64,000 nucleotides of DNA from Bacteroidota bacterium (lineage in GTDB: Bacteria; Bacteroidota; Bacteroidia; Bacteroidales; UBA12077), in assembly GCA_020444275.1 (NCBI GenBank), contig JAHLLG010000002.1, positions 545,991 to 609,990 of the forward strand, given 5' to 3'. The notes beneath the pieces are model-generated. The model made no database searches, was not told the DNA's origin, and saw only the letters and a list, made by a program, of their open reading frames with translations. The translations under genes and the position numbers were made by a program. Shown here piece after piece: positions 9,168-20,200 of the stretch. How positions within the stretch are numbered: position 1 is the stretch's first letter; each line of letters begins with the position of its first letter.

Positions 9168-12100
9168 TTATTTCATATAAACTACTTGTCCTGAAGATGC
9201 ATTCTTACCATCCAATGTAAATCTATAAATATATGTCCCTGCGTCAATTTTAGTATCGCTAAGATCAGAAGCATTCCATATTGCTTTATAGCTGCCCGGT
9301 TGTTTATTTTCATTTACTAGCATGTTTACTAACTGACCTGCCATGTTGTATACGAAAAGCTGCACAAAGGCTGTTTCTTCTAAATTATATTCTATTATTA
9401 GTTCATCCTTAAATGGATTAGGATAAATAGTTAAATTATTTTCGGTACCGATTTGATTTAAACTGGTAGTAGATTCATATGTGGATTGTAAATCACCAAT
9501 TTCGCTATAAATCAAATTATTGCTATTAAAAGTTGATGCATTAAATTGTAGGTTTGCAGAGCCAGCAGTAAGTGCCTTAAATTTTAATCTTATTAGTGTG
9601 TCTGATTTTACTAATGTTGTACTTCCTGTGTAATTGAGTTCAATTTCACCAGCCGTCGATTCATCAGTTATCGTTCCCGAAGCGGATAACGTGTTTGTCT
9701 TATCATAACCCATGTACTCGAAAACATCGTCACTATAGCTTGTTTGTAAAGAATAGTTAGTTATATCCTTACTTGATTTAATAAACGAAATTTGTACCGG
9801 ATAATTAAATTCATTATTATGATCAACACTTTCATCTTCGGTTATTACGATAAAGCCATTATTTGCTGCCTGAAAATCATTTAAACTTCTCGGATGAATT
9901 GAATTGTGTCCAGCATTGATTCCAATAACTCCAGTTATTTGGCTAAATTCATAATCGTCAATAAGTGTGAAGTTTTCATCCATAAGATTATAAATACCGG
10001 TTCGTATGTCACACTCACCTGAGCTGTCATCAACCTTGATCATTCCATAACTATCAAAACCTTCAGTTACATTACAATTGTTAACTTGAATAAGCACACC
10101 TTCATACTCTTCATTTATAATGTTCGCTGTGTTAACTGGCTCAGGATTTGGGAGAGGATTACCTGAACTTATTACTTCAAATGAAGTTAAATCGGTTAGT
10201 TCTGTATAACCATTATATTCGGATACAGTTCCTGTAAGAAGAACACTATCGCCTATTTCTGGTGTATAGCTGTCGTCATAAACGAGAATACCATTCCATG
10301 CTCCACCTTGCGATGATGATATAAAGAAATTTCCTCCAAAATAATTTGTAGCAGTTACAATACCGCCAGTTGTAACCGATTGATCCGTTAGAGCAGAAGG
10401 ATAAGAACCATCTCCAGCATCAGTAGTATATTGAATATCATATATTGATTTTATATCAATAGTTGATTCAATATCTCCAGTTTTAGAATACAATAAATTG
10501 TTGCTATTAATAATTGTTCCATTGAATTGAATATTTGCTAAACCTTCAGATAGTGCGGAAAATTTTACCTTAATTAGTGTATCTGTTTTTTCTAGCGAGG
10601 TTGTCCCGGAATACACCAACTCAATATTTCCTTCACTCGAATTATCAGAAATGGAGCCAACTGCCGAAACGGTATTTGATTTATCATATCCTTCGTAATG
10701 AAAAACATCTGAATTGTACTGAATTTTTAATGTATAATTGTTAATTTCTTTAACGGTTTGTATGATTGATAAATTAACCGGATAAGAAAATGCGAGATAA
10801 TTATTTATACTTTTATTTTCTGTAAGAAGAATAAATCCATTACTTGATGCTTGAATATCTGCCAAGCTTCTAGGTAAAAATGCATTTGATCCGTAAAAGT
10901 ATGCTATAATACCTCTAATACTTTCAAAATGATAATCTTCTAATAGAACAAAGCCATCGTTCATTAAACTATACATTCCATCACCTATAATGCAAGCACC
11001 ACTTCCATCGTTTACAGAGAAATTTCCATACTCATCAAATCCAGTTGTGACTAAGCTATTATTTATTTGAGCATAAACTCCTTCATATTCTTCGTTATTT
11101 ATCTGATTTGCATTAATCAAAGTTGCTTCTGGTAAATTATTTCCTGAGTTAATTACTTGAAGTGATGTTAAATTAACTAACTCTGTATATCCTTCATATT
11201 CTGAAACTTTACCACTTATTAAAACACTATCACCGATGCTTGGTGAATAATTGTCATCATAAACTAATATTCCGTTCCATGCTCCTCCAACAGAAGATGA
11301 TATGAAGAAATTCCCACCTAAATAATTGGTTGCAGTAACAATACCACCTGTAGTTACATTTTGGTTGTTAAGTTCAGATGGATATGTTCCATCTCCAGCA
11401 TTTGTTGTATACTGAATTTCATAAATAGACGTTATATTACTTTCTGTTTTTTTCAGCACGGTAGTAATTATCTGACCATTCGCAGGTAAAGAAACTTCAA
11501 CATAACAAACTGCGGTAGATCCATTATCCTTTATCTGCCTTAATCTACCATTTGTAATCTCATAACCAAATTCACTTGTTGGCATTGTAAATTTAACTAA
11601 TCCATGATCAAAACTTAAACTATGATTATTCTGAATTGTTGCAGAAACCATATCCTCAGTTCCATCGTTGGTATTGTTATATGATATTGTTAGCAAGTCA
11701 GAACTACCTGAATGTGTCGAAACCGAACCTTCGGCTTGCAGACTTCCATTATTAACACGAATAACACGATATCTTCTGTTATTGTCGCAGACACTTGCAG
11801 TAGAAATATCATAGGGATGAGCACTGTCATCAGAGTCCAAATGTGTATGTCCCCACAATGCCATATCAACACCAAGTGCAGAAAGATCTATTTCATTCTT
11901 AAAATCATAATGATAAAATAAGACTTTAGTTTTATCACCGGCAGCTGCCAGATCCTGATTTAACCAGGTTAGCTGCTCCGATGTAAAGCTGTACTGTCCA
12001 TATACATCATACATGTAGCTGTCATAATTATCGTATGCTTCAAGTCCAGTAAAATGAACATTACCATAATCAAAACTATAATCATGACTTTGATATGTGG

Positions 12101-13847
12101 ATTCCGTTGGTGGAACTTCTCTTTGTCGCCAACCAAAAAATCGCCACCATTCGTTACGCGCTGTACCTTGCTCCGGAGGGGTTTCATCCCAACCTCCCAG
12201 GTCATGATTTCCTGGAACGATATATACAGGAACCTCTAATTCTTCAAGTAATTGAACAGTTAACGTGTGATTTCTTAAACATTCAAAATCTTCAAGTTCT
12301 CCTTCATTAATTAAATCACCTGTTAATAACACAAATTCAGGGTTCAATAAATTAATATCCTTAATAACCTCGTAAAAGTCGTCCATTTCTGTTTGATCAG
12401 TAGCATAACCGCTTTCACCATAGAATGTATGTCCCAGCAGATGAATATCAGTAATATGTATAAAGTAATAATCTGTTTTGAACTGATCGATTACCTTCAC
12501 TGAGTTTGTAACCGTATCAACCAGGCCTCCGGAAGCACTAACCCTCATATCGTATAATTCGTATAGGTCAACTGAAGGAATTGTTGTTGTTAATGTCCAT
12601 TTATCCAAACCGCTATCATAATTGGCCTGATTAACAGGTAATGATACTGAAATATCATCATAAAAAATCTCTATGGCCCAATCAATTGTGGTTTCGGGAG
12701 CAAAACATTCAATATCCATTTGTTGTCCGGGTAGAACAATGGATGGAATATTTAGCAAAGGTCTTTGAACTATGGTAAGTGTATCTCCGATTGGAATATC
12801 GCACGGATCGGATCCATAAGCTAAATCTCCAGCCGATAAATAGTTCACAGTTGAACCATTAATTGTTGGTGAGTTAAACTGGAGGTTGGCATCACCTTCG
12901 GATATAGCGGAAAATTCCAAATTAACTAAAGTGGCAACATTATTGCAGCTTATGTTACCGGTAAAATTCAGTTCTATATTTCCTGCTGTTGAAGCATCGG
13001 TAATTGTGCCTGATTCTGAGAGTGTACCTGTTTTAGTAAATCCCTGAAACTGAAATTTGGTGTTATCGTACTGTAACTTTAGCGAGTATGAAGTAATTGT
13101 ATTCGTTCGATTTAAAATTCCTATGGTTACAGGATATGAAAAAGTTTCTGTTGTTAGTACAAATTTATCATCTATTCCTAAAACAAATGCATCGGCAGCA
13201 GAAACGAAATCGTCAATGCTTCTTGGATGTACTTTTCCTTCCCAATCATTAATGCCTACTAAGCCAATAATTTTTTCAAAAGGATAATTATATACTAAAG
13301 GAAAGTCGGAATCGGTTAAACTGTAAAAACCAGTTGAAACATCGCACTCACCACTGCCATCATCAATTTTTAAGTTTCCTGTAGCATCCGGGGCAGCACT
13401 GATATGGCAGTTATTTAACTCAACCAAAACACCTTCATTAGATTCCCAATCCACTTGATCTGTTGTTATTTGTGTAGTTGGTGGTAAGGTATTTCCAGTA
13501 CTAATTGTTGAATAGGATGTTAAATTTTTTATTTCTGTATACCCCTGATACTCATAGACCGTTCCTGTTATATAAATGCTATCGCCGATACTTGGAGAAT
13601 AGTTATTGTCATATATAAAAACTCCACTCCAAGGTCCTCCTGGAGATGATTCAATAAAGTACTGACCCGACATATAATCAATGGCTGTAACAATACCTCC
13701 CGTATTTACCGATTGCCCGTTGTAAGGAGATGGATACGACCATCCATCTGGTCCTAAATCAGTTGTATACTGAATATCATAAATGCTTACTTGAGAAAAA
13801 AGAAGAGTTGGTGCTAATAAAATGAAGAGTAGAAATGGTTTTTTCAT
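9168..13847 (-). CDS. Secreted multidomain metallophosphoesterase with T9SS sorting domain
   Basis: 1559 residues with a signal peptide (cleavage near LLFS-QVS). Residues about 455-690 are a calcineurin-like phosphoesterase with all metal-binding blocks: DIHL, TGDL, PGNHD, FYHYD and WGHTHLD. Around it are three copies of a unit beginning IYDIQYTT (starts near residues 20, 806 and 1134): an OB-like domain of about 190 residues followed by a cohesin-like beta-sandwich of about 120 residues. The last about 85 residues (from TIYPNPFKDELIIEY) are a type A T9SS sorting domain, so the protein should be exported through T9SS and attached to the cell surface or released. Substrate is unknown; phosphodiester or phosphomonoester hydrolysis is expected. 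Copies 2 and 3 are closer to each other than to copy 1. Confidence 0.9.
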   Translation of the reverse strand: MKKPFLLFILLAPTLLFSQVSIYDIQYTTDLGPDGWSYPSPYNGQSVNTGGIVTAIDYMSGQYFIESSPGGPWSGVFIYDNNYSPSIGDSIYITGTVYEYQGYTEIKNLTSYSTISTGNTLPPTTQITTDQVDWESNEGVLVELNNCHISAAPDATGNLKIDDGSGECDVSTGFYSLTDSDFPLVYNYPFEKIIGLVGINDWEGKVHPRSIDDFVSAADAFVLGIDDKFVLTTETFSYPVTIGILNRTNTITSYSLKLQYDNTKFQFQGFTKTGTLSESGTITDASTAGNIELNFTGNISCNNVATLVNLEFSAISEGDANLQFNSPTINGSTVNYLSAGDLAYGSDPCDIPIGDTLTIVQRPLLNIPSIVLPGQQMDIECFAPETTIDWAIEIFYDDISVSLPVNQANYDSGLDKWTLTTTIPSVDLYELYDMRVSASGGLVDTVTNSVKVIDQFKTDYYFIHITDIHLLGHTFYGESGYATDQTEMDDFYEVIKDINLLNPEFVLLTGDLINEGELEDFECLRNHTLTVQLLEELEVPVYIVPGNHDLGGWDETPPEQGTARNEWWRFFGWRQREVPPTESTYQSHDYSFDYGNVHFTGLEAYDNYDSYMYDVYGQYSFTSEQLTWLNQDLAAAGDKTKVLFYHYDFKNEIDLSALGVDMALWGHTHLDSDDSAHPYDISTASVCDNNRRYRVIRVNNGSLQAEGSVSTHSGSSDLLTISYNNTNDGTEDMVSATIQNNHSLSFDHGLVKFTMPTSEFGYEITNGRLRQIKDNGSTAVCYVEVSLPANGQIITTVLKKTESNITSIYEIQYTTNAGDGTYPSELNNQNVTTGGIVTATNYLGGNFFISSSVGGAWNGILVYDDNYSPSIGDSVLISGKVSEYEGYTELVNLTSLQVINSGNNLPEATLINANQINNEEYEGVYAQINNSLVTTGFDEYGNFSVNDGSGACIIGDGMYSLMNDGFVLLEDYHFESIRGIIAYFYGSNAFLPRSLADIQASSNGFILLTENKSINNYLAFSYPVNLSIIQTVKEINNYTLKIQYNSDVFHYEGYDKSNTVSAVGSISDNSSEGNIELVYSGTTSLEKTDTLIKVKFSALSEGLANIQFNGTIINSNNLLYSKTGDIESTIDIKSIYDIQYTTDAGDGSYPSALTDQSVTTGGIVTATNYFGGNFFISSSQGGAWNGILVYDDSYTPEIGDSVLLTGTVSEYNGYTELTDLTSFEVISSGNPLPNPEPVNTANIINEEYEGVLIQVNNCNVTEGFDSYGMIKVDDSSGECDIRTGIYNLMDENFTLIDDYEFSQITGVIGINAGHNSIHPRSLNDFQAANNGFIVITEDESVDHNNEFNYPVQISFIKSSKDITNYSLQTSYSDDVFEYMGYDKTNTLSASGTITDESTAGEIELNYTGSTTLVKSDTLIRLKFKALTAGSANLQFNASTFNSNNLIYSEIGDLQSTYESTTSLNQIGTENNLTIYPNPFKDELIIEYNLEETAFVQLFVYNMAGQLVNMLVNENKQPGSYKAIWNASDLSDTKIDAGTYIYRFTLDGKNASSGQVVYMK

Positions 13848-14083
13848 AATTTTTTATTTACAAAATAATACGGGTAAAGATAACATTAAGTTATATTTAT
13901 GCATTGCATTCTATTGCATACAAAATAATTTCCTGCTCGTATGTTGAAAAATAGACGAAAAGTCTTTCAATTTAATACAGACTATTAAAATATTCTAAAC
14001 CACTTAGTATGTAAGCAAAATGAATTATAAACTATTTTTTGATATACAGCAATTAATGGTACACTCAATTCTCGATAAATAAT

Positions 14084-14114
14084 TTTGTTCGTCTGTCAAT
14101 ATTCTGTAATTTCA
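14084..14114 (+). promoter_or_regulatory. Probable Bacteroidota promoter of aroC
   Basis: TTTG at 14084-14087, then exactly 19 bases, then TAATTTCA at 14107-14114, which fits the TTTG-N19-TAnnTTTG pattern with two mismatches at the end of the -7 box. The ATG of aroC follows 18 bases later. The remaining part of the 13848-14132 gap is AT-rich and must also hold the divergent promoter of the metallophosphoesterase gene, for which TATCTTTA at 13875-13882 (minus) is a weak candidate. Confidence 0.5.
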
Positions 14115-14132
14115 TTACCTAAATTTTAAGAT

Positions 14133-15140
14133 ATGAATTCATTCGGAAAATTATTTAGAGTTAATATATATGGTGAGTCACATGGAAACCAGGTAGGTGT
14201 TCTGATTGATGGATGTCCTGCGGGTTTAAGCATCTCAGAAGAAGATTTTACAGAAGATTTATTACGACGAAAAAGTGGTGCAAAGGGAACAACTCCGCGA
14301 ATTGAAGATGATAAACCATTCTTAGCATCGGGAGTTTTTAATGGTTTTACTACTGGAGCTCCAATATTGATTTCATTTTATAACAAAAATGCACAATCGA
14401 AAGATTATAAGGATTTGTTTCGTTTACCACGCCCCGGACACGCTGATTTTACAGCAAAGATGAAATTCGGTGGTTTTAATGATTATCGTGGCGGAGGACA
14501 TTTTTCAGGTCGTTTAACACTTGGATTGGTTGCAGCAGGAGTAATTGCTAAAAAACTTATCCATCAGATACAGATTAAAGCACACTTAATTGAAGCAGGA
14601 GGAGAAACAGATATTGAGAAAGCCATTGATCAAGCAATAAATAATGAAGATTCTATTGGAGGAATTGTTGAATGCAGTGCTGAAAACTTATCGGTTGGAT
14701 TAGGCGAACCATTTTTTGATTCACTGGAGTCGTTGCTAAGTCATGCAGTGTTTTCAATTCCTGCAATAAAAGGAATTGAATTTGGTTCAGGGTTTAAAGC
14801 AGCCAGCATGTTTGGTAGCGAGCATAATGATCCTATTGTTGATTCAACCGGTCGTACCATAACCAATTATGCAGGAGGAATAAACGGTGGAATAAGTAAT
14901 GGAAACCCACTAATTTTTAGAGTGGCAGTAAAACCAACTTCAAGTATTTCCAAAGAGCAACAAACGGTAAACTTAAATTCAGGAGAAACAGAAAAGCTAA
15001 CTGTTCAAGGTCGTCATGATGCCTGCATAGCATTGAGAGTTCCTGTAGTTCTGGAAGCGGTAACTGCAATTGTTTTAACCGATTTAATGTTGTTGGAAGG
15101 TAATATTCCACGTGTGATAAACGAAAATTCCAGTCGTTAA
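14133..15140 (+). CDS. aroC: Chorismate synthase
   Basis: 335 residues, slightly shorter than the usual 350-390. It converts 5-enolpyruvylshikimate 3-phosphate to chorismate, the last common step to aromatic amino acids, folate and quinones, using reduced FMN without net redox change. Family blocks are all visible: GESHGNQVGVLIDGCPAG near the start, GGFNDYRGGGHFSGRLTLG around residue 110-128 with the flavin- and phosphate-binding residues, the FGSEHNDP block, AGGINGGISNGNPL, and QGRHDACIALRVPVVLEA near the C-terminus. No other aromatic-pathway gene is adjacent. Twenty bases separate it from the downstream PrsW-like gene, so the two may be co-transcribed. Confidence 0.97.
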   Translation: MNSFGKLFRVNIYGESHGNQVGVLIDGCPAGLSISEEDFTEDLLRRKSGAKGTTPRIEDDKPFLASGVFNGFTTGAPILISFYNKNAQSKDYKDLFRLPRPGHADFTAKMKFGGFNDYRGGGHFSGRLTLGLVAAGVIAKKLIHQIQIKAHLIEAGGETDIEKAIDQAINNEDSIGGIVECSAENLSVGLGEPFFDSLESLLSHAVFSIPAIKGIEFGSGFKAASMFGSEHNDPIVDSTGRTITNYAGGINGGISNGNPLIFRVAVKPTSSISKEQQTVNLNSGETEKLTVQGRHDACIALRVPVVLEAVTAIVLTDLMLLEGNIPRVINENSSR

Positions 15141-15160
15141 TCTTTCAATTCTTAACTTCA

Positions 15161-17137
15161 ATGAGAAAATCGATAATAATTGTATTAATCAGTTTTATAA
15201 CAACTGTTTTATTAGTTAACCTGTTTGTTGAGGCACCGCAATTTGATAATCCAAAAGATCAGCTTGATTATGCGATCAAAGAAAAGAAAAACGAACGCCT
15301 GGATATTATTTACTTAGATATTTTAACTACCGATTCTTTGACAGTCGATTATCATTATGGTTTTATAACAAATTACTATTTAACTGCTCCTGCTTACAGA
15401 GTAATTGATGAAAAAAACGTAACAGGTATTTACTGGGATTATATTGATAGCTCTGATGAATTAGCGAATGATATTGGTTTTTATGGATTAGGACTTATCT
15501 CGTCTATCAAAAGTGATTTCAATAATGCATTTCTATATTTAAGTCAGGTAGAGAACCAATCGTTGAAATATTTGAATAATACATTAGGTAGAGTGTACTG
15601 GAGAATTAATGATTTTGAAAATGCAGAAAAATATTTTTTAAAAGCGATTCAAGTTCAGGGTAATTTAGAAGGAGCCTATTCTAATCTCGTTCAATTATAT
15701 ACAGATCAGCAACGATTCGATGAATTATATGAGCTTGCAAAAGATAAAGAAGCCAAAGAGTTCTTTCCATTTCATTTAAAACGATATCTATTTCTAAAAC
15801 AATTCAATTTGTTCAGATATTTTGAGTCAGTGTTTTCAAATACCTATCAGAATTTGACTTTAATAGGCTTTTTTGGAGCTTTGTTGATAACACTGTGTTG
15901 GTTGTTCTTTCTTAGGCGTATTGATATTTATGAGCCGGAAAAATGGAAATATATAGCATTAACATTTATACTCGGAATACTCTTTTCAGAAATCACCTTC
16001 TTTTTATCCGACCTGAATACCATATATTTTGGATTTAGTTTAAACGGTAAAATTTGGAATGATTTATTATACTCAATAATTGGAATTGGCTTTATTGAGG
16101 AGTTGGTTAAAATTGTTCCTGTAATCTTAATATTAAAATTTACTAAGGCAATTAACGAACCGGTAGATTATATTATTTATGGATCCATATCTGCCTTGGG
16201 ATTTGCTTTTGCCGAAAACCTGCTCTATTTCAATAATTATGGACCACAAATTATTACCGGTAGGGCATTAACAGCGGTAGTGTTTCATATGTTTTTAACT
16301 TCATTAGCTGCATATGGTTTAATGTTAAATAAATACAAATCAGGAAAGTTAATTAGAGGTAATTTTATATTATTTTTTATGTTGGCAGCAATCATCCACG
16401 GTTTATATGACTTCTGGTTAATTAATCCTATGGTTGTAAGGTTTTCTCTGCTTTCAATGGTGATACTGGTTTTTTGTTTTGCGGTTTTTAATACCTTAAT
16501 AACCAATGCACTTAATAATTCAGAATTTTATGATGAAGAGATTCACTTAAACCGAAAAAAGCTTCAAAATTATCTCGTTTACTCTCTAACGTTAGTTTTG
16601 ATGTTTCAATATCTGATTATCTCATTTAAACATGGTCATGAGGAGGGATGGTTTAGCTTAAAAGGATCCATAATTTCTGGTGGTTACTTAATTGTATTTA
16701 TTTCTGCAAATCTTGGAGCCATTGATATAAAGCATTTTAAGTGGTGGCCTTTACGAATAAGGTTTCCAAAGTTTACATTAAAGCTCGACTTTAATCCGGA
16801 TGATGTTATCAATAAAAAAATCAATTTACAAGCAATCTCAAAAAAAAGAGATATCAGAAGAATTTTGCCTAATAGTGGAACGATCATTAAGCGAGAAACA
16901 ATTACTGAAACAGATAATTGGTATCTTGTAGACTTGGAGCATAAAAAGGAAATCTTAGATTTTTGCGGATCACATCTTCTGATTAAGGCCAAAAATCCAA
17001 AAAAACCAATTGGTTTAAATAAAACTACAGAAGTGGCTGTTTTTGTTTTTCTTAGTGATGATAAAATATTCTCAGAGCAAAAATTACGAGAAGATTTACT
17101 GTTTAAAGGTTGGGCTCAAATAAATATTACTGTTTAA
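15161..17137 (+). CDS. PrsW-family membrane protein with N-terminal TPR-like region
   Basis: 658 residues. After an N-terminal helix (residues about 5-23), residues 100-205 form TPR-like helices (motif GRVYWRINDFENAEKYFLKAI). From about residue 228 there is a polytopic membrane region of about nine helices with the PrsW signature: glutamate pair in IGFIEELVKIVPVI near residue 315, E-N in FAFAENLLYF near 350, and conserved histidines in VVFHMFLTSLAAY and IIHGLYDFWL. These are the putative metalloprotease residues of the PrsW/CPBP (Abi) superfamily. A soluble C-terminal tail of about 120 residues follows. PrsW cleaves an anti-sigma factor in Bacillus; no anti-sigma gene is next to this one, so the substrate is unknown. 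The TPR-PrsW fusion could recruit it. Confidence 0.85.
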   Translation: MRKSIIIVLISFITTVLLVNLFVEAPQFDNPKDQLDYAIKEKKNERLDIIYLDILTTDSLTVDYHYGFITNYYLTAPAYRVIDEKNVTGIYWDYIDSSDELANDIGFYGLGLISSIKSDFNNAFLYLSQVENQSLKYLNNTLGRVYWRINDFENAEKYFLKAIQVQGNLEGAYSNLVQLYTDQQRFDELYELAKDKEAKEFFPFHLKRYLFLKQFNLFRYFESVFSNTYQNLTLIGFFGALLITLCWLFFLRRIDIYEPEKWKYIALTFILGILFSEITFFLSDLNTIYFGFSLNGKIWNDLLYSIIGIGFIEELVKIVPVILILKFTKAINEPVDYIIYGSISALGFAFAENLLYFNNYGPQIITGRALTAVVFHMFLTSLAAYGLMLNKYKSGKLIRGNFILFFMLAAIIHGLYDFWLINPMVVRFSLLSMVILVFCFAVFNTLITNALNNSEFYDEEIHLNRKKLQNYLVYSLTLVLMFQYLIISFKHGHEEGWFSLKGSIISGGYLIVFISANLGAIDIKHFKWWPLRIRFPKFTLKLDFNPDDVINKKINLQAISKKRDIRRILPNSGTIIKRETITETDNWYLVDLEHKKEILDFCGSHLLIKAKNPKKPIGLNKTTEVAVFVFLSDDKIFSEQKLREDLLFKGWAQINITV

Positions 17138-17273
17138 AAACGCTTTTCAAAAGAATCCCATCGCTTTTCAAATAAGTGTTTACGTTTATCAATTCTTGTG
17201 GAATTTAATATAGAATATCCTTAAATTTCTTTATTTAAGAACGTTATTATCGTATAATAAACACTTAGCCATT

Positions 17274-20200
17274 ATGAAAAAGTATCTATTTCTTATTATC
17301 ATCACATTTGTTGGTTTACAAATGAATGGACAAGTTCCTACTAAATTTAACTACCAGGGAGTACTTCGAAACTCATCTGGTGATTTAGTAACGAATTCAG
17401 ATATTACAATCCGTATGAGTATACTAGAAGGCAGTTCTTCTGCCAGCTCAAGCTATAGTGAGAATCACGATATTTCAACCAATAGTTATGGCCAGTTTGC
17501 TATTATAATAGGCAATGGAACTAATAAAACAGGTTCAATATCTTCAATTGATTGGTCTGCAGGGCAAGTATATTTAAAAACAGAGATTGATGAATCCGGT
17601 GGTAATGCATTTACAGAACTTTCTACAGTGATGTTAATAACTGTTCCATATGCATTATATGCAAACGATGTAGCAAACAAAGATGATGCAGATGCAAACC
17701 CTACGAATGAAATACAGCAATTATCCTTTAAGAATGATTCCGTATTTATTTCAGGTGGCAATGGCATTAACCTACCATACGACAGCAGTAATTGGGTAAT
17801 TAATGGAAATACAATGTATTACAACGGTGGAAATGTTGGGATAGGTTCTACAGCTCCGTTGAGTAACCTGGAGGTAAAATCGAATAGTGCAGGAGCTAAT
17901 GCATTATTCCAGGTTATTAATGCAAATAACGACACGGTTTTTGCTGTTTATCCTGATGGAGTTAAAATATTTGTTGATCAAGGCGCCAAAGGAAAAGTGG
18001 GAGGATTTGCTATTAGCGGACGCAGTCCGAATAAAGGCCCTGATGTCGATATATTAAAAGTAACCGTTGATAGCACCAGGATATATGTTAGTGATACAGC
18101 ATCAGCCAAGGGAAAGGTAGGAGGATTTGCCATAAGCGGCCGATCACCAAACAAGGGATCTGGTAACGAATATTTAGTTATTACTCCGGATAGTACACGA
18201 ATTTATGTCAACGATTCTTCAGCAACCAAAGGTAAAGTAGGTGGCTTTGCCATTAGTGGTCGAAGCCCGAATAAAGGAGGCGTAAATGATTATTTCCAGG
18301 TGACCAGAGATAGTACTCGAGTTTATATAACTGAATCAGGTGCAAAGGGAAAAGTAGGAGGTTTTGCTATTAGTGGACGCAGCCCAAATAAAGGATCCGG
18401 TTATGAGTTCATGAGAGTTACTTCCGATAGTACCAGAATATTTACAAAAGACACTATAAGTGGATTTGGAGTAGGAAATTTGAGCACTGGTGCTAGCGAA
18501 AGTTATTTGAAATTAACTCCTAATAACTATTTAATAGGACATAATAGTGGTAAAAGTATAACTTCCGGACTATTTAATTCATTTATGGGATATGAAGCAG
18601 GATTCTCAACAGATACCGGTAAAAACAATATATTCATTGGATATAGAGCTGGTTTTATCAATGAAGGTGGTAAAAGCAATTTATTTATAGGAAATATGAG
18701 TGGTTATTCGAATATCTGGGGTAGATCAAATGTTTATTTAGGCTACAAAGCAGGATATGGTAATACAGGAGGAAGTTTTAATACCTATTTGGGATTTGAA
18801 AGTGCAGCAGATGGTACAAATGGAAGTTATAATACATTTATTGGTTATCAAACGGGGAAACTAAATAGAGGAACAGATAATGTATTTATGGGATATCTGG
18901 CAGGAAGTAATAGTGAAACAGGAAGCTCCAATGTGTTTATTGGTAATAGTTCAGGATTAGTTACTTCCGGAATTTATAATGTATTTATAGGGCACCAAAC
19001 AGGCTTAAATAATACCACGGGAAATGCAAATGTTTTTATGGGATTTCAAAGTGGAGAATCTAATACAATTGGTATTAGTAATGTATTTATTGGTAATCGA
19101 AGTGGTAGAAACAATACGATGGGGCGATTTAATGTATTTATGGGTAGAGATGCAGGTGTCGATAATGTAGATGGTGAATCTAATGTTTTTATTGGGGATT
19201 TTAGTGGTTCCGGAAACATTTCCGGTATTATGAATACCTATTTGGGTATTGCAAGTGGAAGATATGCTACTGGTTCAAGTAATATTTTTATTGGCCCCGA
19301 TGCAGGATCGAGTGGATTAGTTGTGGGTGATACAAATATATTTATTGGGAATGCTGCAGGAAATCGTGCAACTGGCTCACATAATATATTTATTGGTGAT
19401 AATGCAGGTAGATGGAATGAAGGATCCAATAATATCATTATCGGAAAGCGTAATTCTTCCTTAGCCGGTACTAATAATATATTAAGTATTACAGATTTAA
19501 TCTATGGTGAAATGGATAATGAGTTTTTACTATTCGATGCAGATGTTCGTGTAACTGGCTTGCTTTCAATTGGTTATAATGCAACGAATTCTAATGGTTC
19601 TATCCGCTGGACTGGTTCAGATTTAGAGGGTAGGGTTAATGATACTTGGGTTTCACTTACAAGTAAAAATTATTTAAGACCTATTGATCAGGATCCATGG
19701 TGGGCTTTATATGTAAATGAGGATGGAAGAATTGGTCTAAATACAGCAACACCGCAAGATTGGTTACATATTTGGTCAACATCTTCAAGTTATAGAGGTA
19801 TAAAAGTAAGCAACGCAAATCCCCATTTGGTTTTGGATGATATAACTATCAGTGCTGATGATTATGAGCTTTCTGTAAATAGTAATGCGTTTTATATTAA
19901 TCATGATTCTAATGATGATGGTACATTTGAAAGTAATCGATTTTATATTAATTCATCAGGTCGTATTTATGCAGGGGGTAATATGGGTATTAATACTACG
20001 CCTGGAACGAATGCATTACATGTTAATGGAAGTACCTACTTAGCTGGAACCACAAATATTGCAGGGGTAACAGGAATTAATAAATCTGCAACCAGTCTTT
20101 ATGGATTATATGTGGGAGGAGGTAGTTCGTGTGCCCTGGCAGTAGATGGTTATACTTATTTAGAAAATATTGGAGTGAATACTTCACCTGCTTCTACATT

